Below, piece after piece: positions 49,855 through 61,127 of a DNA stretch of 64,000 nt. Source of the stretch: Aurantiochytrium sp. KH105 (lineage: Eukaryota; Sar; Bigyra; Thraustochytrida; Thraustochytriidae). The stretch covers positions 372,001-436,000 of the forward strand of contig BGKB01000022.1 in NCBI GenBank assembly GCA_003116975.1, given 5' to 3'. Within the stretch, counting starts at the first letter, position 1. Each line of letters begins with the position of its first letter. Under the pieces are notes generated by a model. The model was not told where the DNA came from, ran no database searches, and saw only the letters and a program-made list of their open reading frames with translations. The position numbers and the translations under genes were made by a program.

Positions 49855-50403
49855 AATCTTTTATGCAAACGACGCCAAACGAAAAACCTTTGCTAGCTTA
49901 GCTAGCTTCGTCACAACACCGAAGGAGGAAGAGAGTAAACCACCTCTATCAATTGATCGCCTGCCCGCACGTCTGTCCGCACGTCCGTCCGCACGCACGC
50001 ACGCACGCAGACCGTAGACTCCCGCGCCGTGAGGTCCTGGTTCTTCGCGCTTTTCACCCATGTATACTTGATCTCGACTGCGACTCGCAAGACGCTCGCC
50101 GGAATGTCGACAATAGAGTTGACAAAAGACGTTGTCGCAGTCGCACTTGGTCCAAACGTGCTTTGCGCGGTCACGGCGACGACAGTTGCTTGCTCGCGCT
50201 CTTTCGAGACCCGCAGCGCCGCGACTCGCGCTGCGACCGGACTGGCGTCGCGCAGCAGCACGCAGCGCTTGCCCGCTTGTCCCGCCACGCGGAGCTTGAA
50301 AGCCCCGCGGCAGCGCGCGTCCGGTGCGCGCAGAGTAGGCCCACGCAAGCAGCAGCCTAACGACCGATCGTACGTAGCCCTTCTTCTCCTCCTCCTCCAG
50401 CTC
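49855..50403. other. Divergent intergenic region upstream of Psf2
   Basis: The Psf2 frame is open back to 50029, but the 125 codons before 50404 have no family similarity. Probably the shared promoter of the two genes. Confidence 0.5.
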
Positions 50404-51297
50404 ATGACGACCGCGACAACGGCGAGAGCGGCGACGGCGGGAAGGCTTGGAAACAAGGAGGTGGAGTTCCTCGCAGAAGATGAGCTGGTGACCATTGTGC
50501 CTCGATTTGAAGCGGACGTCTTTGAGATGATCGGCGGTCGCTTCGGGCCCTTTGTGCCTCAAACCCCTGTCCAAGTCCCGCTTTGGCTCGCCGTAGAGCT
50601 GCGAAAACAGCAAAAGTGCCAGATTCAGTGTCCAACATGGATGACAGTCGAAGAGCTTCGCGATGCCAAGAAACATGAAAAAGATCTCAACCAGGAAGGG
50701 TTCAAGAATCTGCCCTCGCACTACATGGAAATCTCAAGTCTTTTGCTCAGACACGGCGCAGACGATATTGAAAACGTCAACCTTGTCCGCTCGCTTCTTG
50801 AGGATATTGAACAACTTCGTCAGTATCGGATTCGCCAAGGTTTGCACAGCATGGCTGCCGAGCAGGTTGTTACCGTGCCACATTTCGTCACAATGACCAA
50901 CGCATCAGCCATGGAGATTAACAGTATCCGCGATGTCTTGCTGTCATCGCTCGAGCGGTTCTACAAGATGCATGGCGAACGCGACGCTGCCATCTCTTCC
51001 TCTAACGAGATTGTGCCAAAGGTCGAAGCCCTTGAAGAGGAGAATCAAGAGGAGCAGAATGTCTCAGGCTTCCGCCGCAGCAACACGGCTGAAAACAATG
51101 CTGGCCCCGTTTACCAGGGCAATGCCCGTATCCGACGTGCACAGGCGGACCGGTCACAGTCACAGTCACAGTCACAGTCGCAGTCGCAGAATGATGATGG
51201 CCTCGTCCCGCTCGTCAGCTCGATGCCTGCGACACAAACATCCTACGAGTCAGATCTCGACGAGGACGACATCAGAGCAGCAATGGAGCAAGATTGA
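50404..51297 (+). CDS. GINS2: GINS complex subunit Psf2 with an SQ-repeat C-terminal tail
   Basis: 297 residues from the ATG at 50404, chosen because family similarity begins right after it. Residues about 15-185 match Psf2: EFLAEDELVTIVPRF, MIGGRFGPFVP, VQVPLWLAVELRKQQKCQI, PTWMTVEELRD, KKHEKDLNQEGFKNLPSHYMEI, DIENVNLVRSLLEDIEQLRQYRIRQGL. GINS joins Cdc45 and MCM2-7 to form the replicative helicase. The tail of about 100 residues is an addition to the usual length. It has an SQ repeat (six SQ pairs, about 51150-51190) and an acidic ending (SDLDEDDIRAA). SQ clusters are the preferred sites of ATM/ATR kinases, so the tail may be checkpoint-regulated. That is inference. Confidence 0.9.
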   Translation: MTTATTARAATAGRLGNKEVEFLAEDELVTIVPRFEADVFEMIGGRFGPFVPQTPVQVPLWLAVELRKQQKCQIQCPTWMTVEELRDAKKHEKDLNQEGFKNLPSHYMEISSLLLRHGADDIENVNLVRSLLEDIEQLRQYRIRQGLHSMAAEQVVTVPHFVTMTNASAMEINSIRDVLLSSLERFYKMHGERDAAISSSNEIVPKVEALEEENQEEQNVSGFRRSNTAENNAGPVYQGNARIRRAQADRSQSQSQSQSQSQNDDGLVPLVSSMPATQTSYESDLDEDDIRAAMEQD

Positions 51298-51893
51298 AGA
51301 TAAATTCAATCTGATACGTTTCATTGCAAGTTGCTCTGACAAGACTCCTTTCATTGCTTATACAAAGACAGTAACCCGACGCACGACCAAGCTGCTTTAT
51401 TCAGTATGGTCTATAACAAAGCCTTTATAATCGTCGCGCCACGAGCTTCTTACACCCGATGCCTATTGAGCTGGCGGCATGTAAATCTGAATTGATGTTT
51501 GACTGTGACTTTCTCTAAATCCTCCCTCCTTTCACCAAGCTTGGTGTGCAACAAAATCTTGTCTCCAGAGCCGTACACGTCGACTACAAAACGAAACTTG
51601 ATGCTTGCTCTCTCTTTCTCTCTCTCTCTCTCATTCTTTTCCTCCTACCACATCGTTCACCGTTTTGCCTCTGCGCATAACCTCCAGTGAAGCTCTCAGC
51701 GTCCTCCTCGTCTTCCTCCATGGCACGGCACATTTTTTATTTTATTTTTTTGCGCCATCATCAGTGATGAGCATCACATCATCACGCCTCCGACCGGACC
51801 GGTCGAACAGCAGACCCGAGTTCGTAGGATCCGCCGGCAGCCGGCGGGCGCGGCGTGGGGCGGGGCCAGGACGCCCGCGGAGGGACTGCAACC
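51298..51893. other. Intergenic stretch between Psf2 and the Rho-GEF
   Basis: Same-strand spacer. A TCTC tract lies at about 51607-51632. The Rho-GEF frame is open from 51855, but the first 13 codons lack features. No gene seen. Confidence 0.55.
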
Positions 51894-54638
51894 ATGCCGT
51901 GGAAATGCGAGTATTGCACCTTTGTAAACTACGGGGACTCCGCGGAGGCGTGCGAGATGTGCGGTGTGAAGAAGAAGCCACAGCCGCCTCGGGCCTTGCG
52001 GCCACGGCCGCCCGCGCCGGGCGCACTAGAGAGGGATCGCCTGCAGCTGCAAAAACAGCAGCAACAGCAGCAGCAACAACAACAACAACTGCAGCAGCTG
52101 CGAGATCAGCAGCAGCAGCAGCAGCAGCAACAACTACAACAACAAGAGGCAGATCAACAGCAGAATCTGCAGGAGCAGCAGCAACAACAACAACAGTCAA
52201 AGCAAGCGAAAAGGAGGTCTGGCCCCGTCGACGAGGCCATCGATGGTCTTTTCCAGGGCGGCATGGATGAGCGCACTCAACTCCTCGAAGAAATTCTCGA
52301 GTCGGAGCGCACCTACGTCGACAGCCTTTGTGTTCTTGTAACGCACTTTCTCCAGCCCATCGAGCGAGAAGTTCGGGATGGAAGCAAAATCATCACGGAA
52401 AAGAAGCTCCAAGGAATCTTCTCAAACGTCTCGCAGCTGCTGCAGCTCAATGTCGAATTGCTCCGCGTCATGGAGCTCGAGCTTGCCAACGCCGAGCAAT
52501 TGCGCAAGAGGGCAAACTCAATCTCCGACACCAATGCCGGTGGCGAGGACGTCGCGCTTGCCATCACAAAGGCCTTCAAGGAAATCATTCCCTACTTTAA
52601 AATGTACTCTTGGTATGTCAACAATTACCCAACCGCCGTCGAGCTGCTCAAGCACGAACAGGTCAATAACAAGCTCTTTGCAAAGTACCTCGCCACTCAG
52701 CATGCGCACGAAATTTGCCGTGGTCTCGATGTTGGCGCCTATCTCATCATGCCAGTGCAGCGGCTCTGCAAGTATCCCCTTCTCTTTGGTCGCTTACTCA
52801 AGGAAACGCCGCCAGAAAATTCTGACTACGAACACATCAAACAAGTCACCAAGGTCGTCAACGATATCACAGAGGTTGTTGATCTTGACCGTGACCGCGC
52901 CGAGCGCAGCCTGCGTGGCTTTGAAATTGCAAACTTTCTCTCTTTAGAGGCCATCTCGCGCCGCCTCGAAACCAAATTGCACGTTTTGCAACCTGGTCGT
53001 GTCTTCCTGGGAGAGTGGACTTGCATGATCTCTCGCTCCTTATCCAAGCGCCGGTCCGCAAGCGAACCACAAAAGCAGCGGACCATGTTTCTCTTTTCGG
53101 ATTCCCTCATCATTGCCAAAAAGGGTTCCAAAGGCTATGAAGCGCGGGTCTGGATGAGTCTCGACCACGTCCTTCTCGGGGATCTATCGCCATCGAAATC
53201 TGCCTCCAGTTCCAAACTGCCGCCAGCAGGTGGAGTGTCCGAGCCGTCGAGTCCGGTGAGCTCGACGCGATCCGCCTTTAACTGGACGCCCAAGCTCATT
53301 GGATCGGCCAAACGCACTCTTCTGGCCTCACAGAATTCTACATCGTCGACAAGCTCGAATCCAATCCCCAGCCTCGGGTCCACCCTGTCTTTGGCGTCTG
53401 CTGGCAGCAGTGATAATGGCAGCACCGCGGGCGAAGGTGGACCCGCACGTACATACACTTTTTCCATTATTAACGAGTCCAGTATGACTCTCGCGCGCCT
53501 TCCATTGGCGCGAAGCCGCTCACGCAAGAGTGGCGTCGAGACTTTTACGTTCTTTTTCGAAGACGATGCGGAGCGTCGCAAAATACATACAGAGCTAGAC
53601 AACGCTATCATGGGCCTCCAAGAGACTTCGCGCTCAAGACCACGTCCTCTAAGCACGAACAGCGTGAACATTATTGGTGGAGGTGCGTCGAGCATTGCAA
53701 ACTCCCAGTCCTTTCGCGCACGGCCTCTCAGTGAGGGAAACTTTGCTCGCTTACCTCGCAAAACACGTTCTCTCTCGCCGCCGCCGGCACACAGCGGCGG
53801 TTCCAAGGAAGAACACGATCCATACCAGTCGGCATTCATCACAGATGACGACAATGATGATGACGAAGAAGAAGACGTTCATGTATTTGCTGATGGGGAT
53901 GAAGCTGAGGACGGCCAAGAAGAGGAAGAGGAGTCCGTCGATGGCATTGTCCCCACCTCTCTTGACCTCTCCCACGTACAACAAGAACGTGACCACGACT
54001 TTTCCGTCACTGTCGTCGCTCCATCGGGTCCAACGCAGAATGCGGACAACTTTACACGTCCAGCAAGCGCTGCGGGTAGCCAAACGTACCGCAAGCCTTC
54101 ATCTCGACCTCCCGCGCCAACGCGGGATGCAGGCGGGGCATCTGTGGCGCGAACGCCGTCACCGCGCCCTGCTGGTAGTTCAGGCGCTCAGGTCAATAAA
54201 AGGGCACAAGGAAAGGCAAGGCCTGTGGCACCTACTCATGCTTCGTACGCGAACAAAGCACGCCCAGCGCCACCAACAAAGACGACGAGCCTGGCACCCA
54301 GCGCAGATCTGCGCGCCATTTCGTCATCCGAATGGGCGTCAGCGCCAAACAACGACGAAGTACGTCCCGCAACGCCAATCCGACTCACAAGCAGAAGCTC
54401 AAGCTCCGCCTCCTCGTCGAGCGGAAGCGCAGTAAATCTCTTTGCATCCAAACCAATCACCGTTGTGCAGCGCCCGGCTCCACTCGCTCTCAACCAGACT
54501 AGCTCGCTAGCGACTTCGTCATCAGACCGCGACTCTCAAGTCGTGCTCGTTGACAAATGGTTCCCCGAAAGCAACAAGAACAGTTCTAGCAAGACGCAAG
54601 CGCGGCGTGAGCGGCCACCAGCCCCAGCGGAGAGATAA
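51894..54638 (+). CDS. Rho-family GEF with RanBP2-type zinc finger, polyglutamine, DH and split PH domains
   Basis: 914 residues. Residues 2-23 form a RanBP2-type zinc finger (W-K-C-x2-C, N12, then C-x2-C after ten residues). A Gln-rich stretch covers about 54-101. A Dbl homology domain spans about 127-320: LLEEILESERTYVDSL (conserved region 1), FKEIIPYFKMYSWYVNNY, LDVGAYLIMPVQRLCKYPLL (region 3). It activates Rho-type GTPases by ejecting GDP. A PH domain follows (VFLGEWTCM, MFLFSDSLIIAKK), but a Ser-rich insert of roughly 100 residues splits it before FTFFFEDDAERRKIHTELDNAI, the last strand and helix. The final 310 residues are disordered, with acidic and Pro/Ser-rich blocks. The finger may bind ubiquitin or RNA. 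Domain calls are firm; the target GTPase is unknown. Confidence 0.9.
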   Translation: MPWKCEYCTFVNYGDSAEACEMCGVKKKPQPPRALRPRPPAPGALERDRLQLQKQQQQQQQQQQQLQQLRDQQQQQQQQQLQQQEADQQQNLQEQQQQQQQSKQAKRRSGPVDEAIDGLFQGGMDERTQLLEEILESERTYVDSLCVLVTHFLQPIEREVRDGSKIITEKKLQGIFSNVSQLLQLNVELLRVMELELANAEQLRKRANSISDTNAGGEDVALAITKAFKEIIPYFKMYSWYVNNYPTAVELLKHEQVNNKLFAKYLATQHAHEICRGLDVGAYLIMPVQRLCKYPLLFGRLLKETPPENSDYEHIKQVTKVVNDITEVVDLDRDRAERSLRGFEIANFLSLEAISRRLETKLHVLQPGRVFLGEWTCMISRSLSKRRSASEPQKQRTMFLFSDSLIIAKKGSKGYEARVWMSLDHVLLGDLSPSKSASSSKLPPAGGVSEPSSPVSSTRSAFNWTPKLIGSAKRTLLASQNSTSSTSSNPIPSLGSTLSLASAGSSDNGSTAGEGGPARTYTFSIINESSMTLARLPLARSRSRKSGVETFTFFFEDDAERRKIHTELDNAIMGLQETSRSRPRPLSTNSVNIIGGGASSIANSQSFRARPLSEGNFARLPRKTRSLSPPPAHSGGSKEEHDPYQSAFITDDDNDDDEEEDVHVFADGDEAEDGQEEEEESVDGIVPTSLDLSHVQQERDHDFSVTVVAPSGPTQNADNFTRPASAAGSQTYRKPSSRPPAPTRDAGGASVARTPSPRPAGSSGAQVNKRAQGKARPVAPTHASYANKARPAPPTKTTSLAPSADLRAISSSEWASAPNNDEVRPATPIRLTSRSSSSASSSSGSAVNLFASKPITVVQRPAPLALNQTSSLATSSSDRDSQVVLVDKWFPESNKNSSSKTQARRERPPAPAER

Positions 54639-54883
54639 AGATCCATGCTAGCGCATCCTACTTTTCCAAAAGTCAAATTATAACACTAGCTAGTGATGTT
54701 CTTTAATGTTTTTAAAATTTTCTTGAGAAAAATGGGACGTTTGGCGCCGGAGGAACAAGCAGGGAATAGTTTTGAGTGCGGACTGGACTTCCAAAAGATG
54801 CTCGCAGTCCTAGCCCGAGAGGCGCGGTTTTCCGTCCACTTCTTTTCAAGGCACGCAAACGTAAAGTTGATGAAATACTTTAC

Positions 54884-55014
54884 TCAAGCCTCCTTGACAC
54901 AATCATCGCCTTCGGGATCCTCCTTGACGGCTTCGCTTGTTGTCTCGCCCGAGGCTTCTCCCGGAGGCTCGGACGCGGCTGCGCCCGTAGCTTGCGAATG
55001 CTCTACGTCGGTAG

Positions 55015-55048
<34 letters not shown>

Positions 55049-56332
55049 AGCCTGCTCCTCGCGACCCTTGCCTTCATTCTCTTTAACGTGAAAGCCGTGT
55101 TTCTTCATGACAGCCTCAATACGCGCCGCGTCCTTGTCCTGCAAACCAGCGGATGCCCTCGCGGCCTTGCATACAGTTTCAAACTCGACCGCAGGAAGCG
55201 TCCCCAAGACCTTGTCCATGCGTTCAAGAATATCCGCACAAAGGCCAGCCAGCATGGGAGCGACGCCCGCATCAACACCACGAGTCGATAGAGGTGTTCC
55301 AAGCACTTTTTTCCACTGCGCGCCGGTCAGACAATTGCCATCAGCGAGCTCGACGACGGCATTGCGCAAAAGCTGTGCGGCATGACCCGCGCTTTGAGAC
55401 GCATGAGACGGAACTGCACCCGCTTCCATGACGGAGCGAAGGCTCTGAAGAATGCCCAATTCGTCGGCGAACCACGTGTCGTTATGACTGCACGCTTCGA
55501 GGAGTCGCGAATGAAGGATGAACAGAAGATTGAGAAGGTCTGTTAAAAGCTCGCCACCGTCCATCTCTTCTCTTGAGGCAGAGTTGCTTTGACGATGCGA
55601 GATGGCACGGTCGACAAAAGCACGGTGCACCTGAAGAAGCTCTTGCACATTGACTTCAACAAGACGTGCATGCGTGAAGATCTTGTTCAAAATTTGCAGC
55701 CCACGAGAGCAGGCCCCAAAGTCCTCTGCCTGACTGACGAGCAAGAGCGTGCGAGAGATGGCCTCGTTCCAGATCTTTCGGTCTTTCGGAGGCTTATCAA
55801 AGGCCCGTACCAAAGAATCGCAGACCACCATGAAAAAGTCCGGTACAATGTCACTTGGCAAACGAAGCAAAAAGCGCAGCGCGCCGCCCACATCATCGCC
55901 GCCAACCCACAGCTGGCGCACCGCGAGTCGCAAGAGCGCAATGGAAGCCTTCTCGGTGTGGCAAGAGGCCTGCTCGGCCGAGCGCAGCACCTTGATGAGG
56001 TGCAAGCGAGCCATGGGCCACACCAGCGCGAGGCGATGCTCATTAGCGAGACACACTTCCATGAGCAGATGCAGACCAAAGAGACGAGACGCTCGGGACG
56101 GCGGGGCCAGCATATCCACGCGGATATCCCCGCGAAGGTCCGTGACCTCACCCTCGTCACTGTAGTTCACGCGAGTGTTCACCAAGAGGTCGTCCTCGGG
56201 AGGCAGATGACTTTCTGAACCGCCGTTTGCAACAACAATGCCTCGGACAAGAGCCGTAAGTGTCTGATCAGAGAGCTCCTTGGACAAGGCACAGAATTGA
56301 CCGAGCTTGGCCGTCTCCACATGCACCTGTTG

Positions 56333-56371
<39 letters not shown>

Positions 56372-59300
56372 CTCTTGTTTGTGCTGCACGTGCTGCGACT
56401 GCGATTGGGCTTGAGGAGATTGCGCGCTAGCGCTCAGCTGAATGCTCTGGAAAGCAAAGCCTGCCGCACGCTTGACTGTGTACAATTCCTCCTCGCGCGC
56501 ATGCAGCGTGGCCTCGGCCTCGGCGCGAGACTCACCATTAAACCAGCTCACCCAGCCCTTGGCTCGCTCAAGCGTCGCGCGGGCAGTCGCCGTGCGCGTC
56601 TCGGCGTTTCGAACCCATGCAGAGGCGCTGATGCGATGGTACTTTGTACGTAGGCTCGGGTCCAAAAACACATCACGCGACTCGTGAAGGAGTTCTCGCG
56701 GGAGAAGATCGAGGTCAAACAGCCGCATCAAACAATACACAATATAAGGCCATGCCAAACGCACGACATCAGCATGCTGCAGCACAATCTTGATGACCGA
56801 GCTCGTTGCGGTCTGCGCCTTGCTGCTGCGTTCAAGAGCGCGCATTGCACCTGCGATGTTGCTCGGCGACCCCTGCACATCGCGGGCGGCATCACGGGCT
56901 CGCACGGCGGCGACCTCATCCTCATCTCCGTCGTCCTCCGTGTGCACATTCTCTTGCGAGGCGTTCTGTTCGGAGGAGGCGCTGCCTGGCTCCACGCCAT
57001 CTGCCTCGTCGTCATCATCCTCCATATCCGTGTCCATGCTTTCGGCCGTAGGGAGCGTAGCCTTTTTCTGCTGCCTCTGCACCGAACGCATCCGGGCCTT
57101 CACCGGTGACGCCTGCGCGTAGAGAAGCAGCGTGGTGAACTTGCATACGTCGACAATGATACGATCAAGAACGCGCACCATCCCAAAGCGCGCAGCGGTC
57201 TCTGCACAGTTCATGATGCCCTCGAGCGCCAGCTCGACGGCGCGGGGCTGTCGCGTTGGGTCGCCCGCATGATATACAACGCTGAGTGCAGCAAAGGCCG
57301 GCTTGTGGATGAAAGAAAAGAGTTGCTCGTCATAGAGCCGACAAAAGTTGCTCTTAGCCGGCACAAGCTTGAGCGGCGCACGCGGCCGCTTCATCAAATC
57401 GGCCCAGCGGTCCGAGGTGACCTCGCCCGTGAGTGCATTTCCGTCCGTCATGGTGTTTATCTCGCGGGATCGGATCTCATCGTAAATAGACCGCAGCAAC
57501 GAGAGTGGCATGTCCTGGCCCTTGGACACACTCTCGCCGTAATTGAGATTGCTCAAGGTGAACGCGTCAAAGCTCATCTTCTTCTCGGGGCGAATATTCG
57601 GGTTGTGCAGATCCGTGTTGAGAAGAATAATGGAGAAACACAGCAAGTAGCAGCAGTCCGTGGTGGGAAAGTGGCGCGCGTCAACGCATTCTCTGTGCGC
57701 GTGCTCGGCAAAGGCCTGCAAGATGCGATCGATCACCTGCGCCTCGCCTGGCAAGCGGAAACTCTCGAGGAACATGCGCAGAGCCGAGAGAAGGGGCATG
57801 TCATCGATCTGAAACGTCTTGACGAACTCGTGGAGGACTCCCACATTTTTGTCGTGGTAGTCGCCAATATATTCTCCAATCATGCTCTTGTCGAGGCCCT
57901 GCGTGTCTCGCAAAAAGGCAGCTAGTTCGGCCGATTGCGGAGGGTCGCTGACGAACTTGTTCTCTACAAGGGCAGCGACGCCTGACTTGGGTTTGCGGTT
58001 GAAAGCAGCCACGCACGATTGCAATCTGCGCTTTGCGCGCTTTGACGCGATGAGCGCGTCCGGGTCGTGCATTCGCGCTGTATCGAGCAGAGCTTTGTCT
58101 ACTGGCAGCTCGCTAGAACGCATGGCGATTGCCTTAACGCCCAAGTGAATGCAACGCAAAGACATGAGTTGAAGCGGATCGAGCGCCAGCTTGCGAAGCT
58201 GCTTGGGGAAGCTGTGGTTCGACAGGTAAACAAAGAGGTTCTCAAGCACATTGGTCGAGCCGACGCTGCAATCAAAGTTGCAAAAGATGTCCACGGCAAC
58301 GGTCTGGTCCGCAAAGAGGTCCGTCAGCGTTTCGAGCACAAGCCTGCGTGCCTCGTTGTCTGTGTTTTTCGGTTTGGCTTCCAAAGCACGCAAAAAGACA
58401 CTCCCGCAAAAGGATTCCATTTGCACGCGAAGGTGTCGACGCGTGTTGGAATGCGAGACGAGCACGTGCACGACGCGGAGCGCGCGCGACAGCAAGCTCA
58501 GGGGCACGCGAATGCTTGCATGGCCGTGTCGGCCGCTTGCGCCCATGAAATCGAGCGCATCGCGGCCGTATTGGGCATCGAGGTCGCGGAAAGTTGACGG
58601 AATACGCGCAAACGGCGAGTCGGCCCGCCCCTCGCTCGTCCCTCGACTATCGTCGTCGTCGTCGTCGTCGCCATCCTCACCCTCATCATCTTCCTCGTCC
58701 TCATCATCGTCCTCGCCATCTCCGCCATCAAAGTCCTCGTCGTCTTCGGAGTCGTCTTCGACACCGTCGCCATTTTTCCGCGCATCGAGAATCTTGGACA
58801 CCTCGCCATTGCTGTCAAGCTCCGCCAGGCTCTGGCTGACAGAATCTTGAACGCCATCCTCCTCGGCAGCCCTCTCGGCAGCAAGCTGCGTGTCACTCGA
58901 GGAAGTCTGCTTCTTTGCTCTGCTGTTCCGCTTCCCGCGTCGTTTCTTCTTCCCCTTGGTGGCATTCGCTGCCGCCGGTGGTGCCGATGAAGCCAGAGGC
59001 AAGACCTGAACCATGTCGTGACCCGCAATGTCACTCCCTGAAACGCTGGCCGTGATAGGCCGACAGGCCGCCTGGCACGTCTGCAGAAGCGCGCGAAAGA
59101 GATCGTCGCAGATAAGAGCGTGAATTTCGGGCTGTGAGTCAACGCGAATCTCGCCCGTCTCGGCATCGATTGTCGATACGATTGCACTGAGGACGAGGTC
59201 CAGCGAGGTCTGCCGCAATTCAGGTTCTTGCCAGCCGGGGCCATTTGGATCAATGCGCTTGCATAGGAAGCCAAAGAGTTTCTTGGCCAACTTTTCGTCG

Positions 59301-60094
59301 CGCTGCTTGGTCTTGAAACTAGTGGAAGGTGCGGCAACACTGTCGTGAACTGCCGATTGCTCGCCATAGAGCGAAGTGAAGAGCGCGCTGACCATGGAGG
59401 CAAGTTTGCGCGAGGCAAGTCGTCGCAACATGTCAGCGTTCGTTGAAACAACACTGTTCTTGAAGACGGCAACATAGACGGCCTCGACTTCGCGTTTGGA
59501 GAGGCTCGCCGCGGCCGGACATGCGAGGCACGCTTCGAGGAGCTCGAGAGCCCACATGACTGCGATTTCATCGTCGCCGGTTTCTGTTTGGCGAAAGACG
59601 CAGCCTACAGTGGCTTCCACGACATGGTGCAAGGCGCGCTCCACGCGTTCCGAGGGCTCCTTGAAGAGATTTAGCGTGACAACGAGACGGTGGACCGAGG
59701 AAAGTGCTTCGCTCGTGACCGAAGCTGTCGTACTTGGGCTACGAATGCACTCGAGGAGCGGCCGAAGTACCTCTGAGGGATCCAGAACGTCCTCTTCGCG
59801 CGCCATTGATGCATACATGCGTAACTTTTCGCGCACATTGCAGGCAGCTGCTGTAAGAAGGGAAACGTCCTTGCGGAGCTCCTTGAGTGTCATGATGTGG
59901 AAAATGTCCAGCATGAGTCCTGGTTCGCGAAGGCAAAAGAGATCACGCGCACGAAGCGAGGCACCGCTAGCCGAGGTTCCATTGCCGGCCTGCGAGGCTT
60001 CTTCGGCACGCGTCAAGGCATAGCCCTCTTGGCGCAATTTGGCAATGACGCCCTGGTACTCGCCACACAGGACTGGGATCTCCGGGTGCTGCAT
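54884..60094 (-). CDS. Large Sec7-domain Arf guanine-nucleotide exchange factor (GBF1/Gea/GNOM type)
   Basis: 1736 residues from the ATG at 60094. The frame runs open to 60313, but the added residues are low complexity. N-terminal DCB/HUS-like helices come first, with an acidic insert at about 441-485. The Sec7 domain spans about 698-880. FNRKPKSGV starts it, MIGEYIGD follows, the catalytic glutamate is in FRLPGEAQVIDRIL, and SIILLNTDLHNPNI ends the core. C-terminal HDS-like helical domains follow. The pattern and length match the GBF1/Gea/GNOM branch, which activates Arf1 at the Golgi for COPI recruitment. Two polyglutamine tracts, at about 1240-1254 and near 1681-1691, and acidic/Ser linkers are species-specific additions. 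The gene is convergent with the Rho-GEF, with 245 bases between stops. Confidence 0.93.
56331..56373 (-). repeat. Polyglutamine-coding CAG/CAA repeat in the Arf-GEF
   Basis: About fourteen tandem glutamine codons, mostly CAG, on the reverse strand. A second, shorter run lies at about 55018-55048. Confidence 0.9.
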
Positions 60095-61127
60095 CGCGTC
60101 AATAATCTTGGCGTGCGGTCTAACTCCGCACGACGCCGGATGCAGCGCTTCTGGGGCTGCGGAGGTCCGCACGTAAACGCTATACCTATATATGTGTTGA
60201 CGTGGCCGCGGTGAGGGAGCAACGCTTGGGGACTTTTTACTTGCTTGCCTACCTGCTTGCTTGCTCGCTCGCGCGTGAGCTTTGCTGCCGATAGGTGACG
60301 ACGAACGTCGCACAAGCCGGGCGTCCGCGTCCTATGAGAGAGCCTAGCGGGCGCCACGGCTCCGGCGGCAGTGGCGGGCTTGCTTGTGCAGGTTGGGTGT
60401 TGACACCTGCCGCCTGCTTGCTCCAGGTCTGCGAGAGAGTCGACGCCCCCAAACGTACGAGCGACGGGAGGTGCGGAACACGCGCACGGCGTGCCCGAGG
60501 CTAGGCGATACAGAGGCTCGCCGCGGAGGGCAGATGCGCGCGTCGCGGCCGGCGCGCTGCGCTCCGTGGGAGCGCTCCCGCGGCGAAGAAGAATCGGCTT
60601 TGCAAAGTGGAAATCTTCTTCGATCGATAGTTTTTTATTTCTTGTTTCTCCCGGTTTCTCCGGTTTTCTCTGGAAAAGAGGTCTAAGCAAGTGTCAATGG
60701 ACCACTTTCAAGTCAATCATCTGATGAGATATCCTTTGATCAGGTCAGGATTGGGACCGATCATTTGGCAAGCGAACCTGCTGACAAGCCTTTTGAATAT
60801 CACTTTGCATGGACCAGCAACGTGTTGAATTTTTCCATTGAAAAAAAGTTAGAAAGTGCCCCAGGATTATTTCGGCTGAATGAACTCACTCAAGAGTTGA
60901 GACAAATGAAAACAAGCAACTCACCATCCTGCTCCGCCCGCCAACCAATACATGAAGCAGCGATAGTAGTTAGACGTTGCTTGATGAAACATACCCCAAC
61001 CATGGCCCTCTCACCAAAGATGTATAGTAACAGGACTACTTGTTTTTCGTTCTGAGTAATGTTAGTGCTAAGCCTTGCATTCTGACGACAGACAAGAGCT
61101 AGGCAGATGAATCAGGACTCAGGGACT
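60095..61127. other. Intergenic stretch between the Arf-GEF and ascorbate peroxidase
   Basis: Promoter side of the Arf-GEF (GC-rich, AAGC units near 60243-60265) and then AT-richer sequence toward the peroxidase 3' end. No gene seen. Confidence 0.58.
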
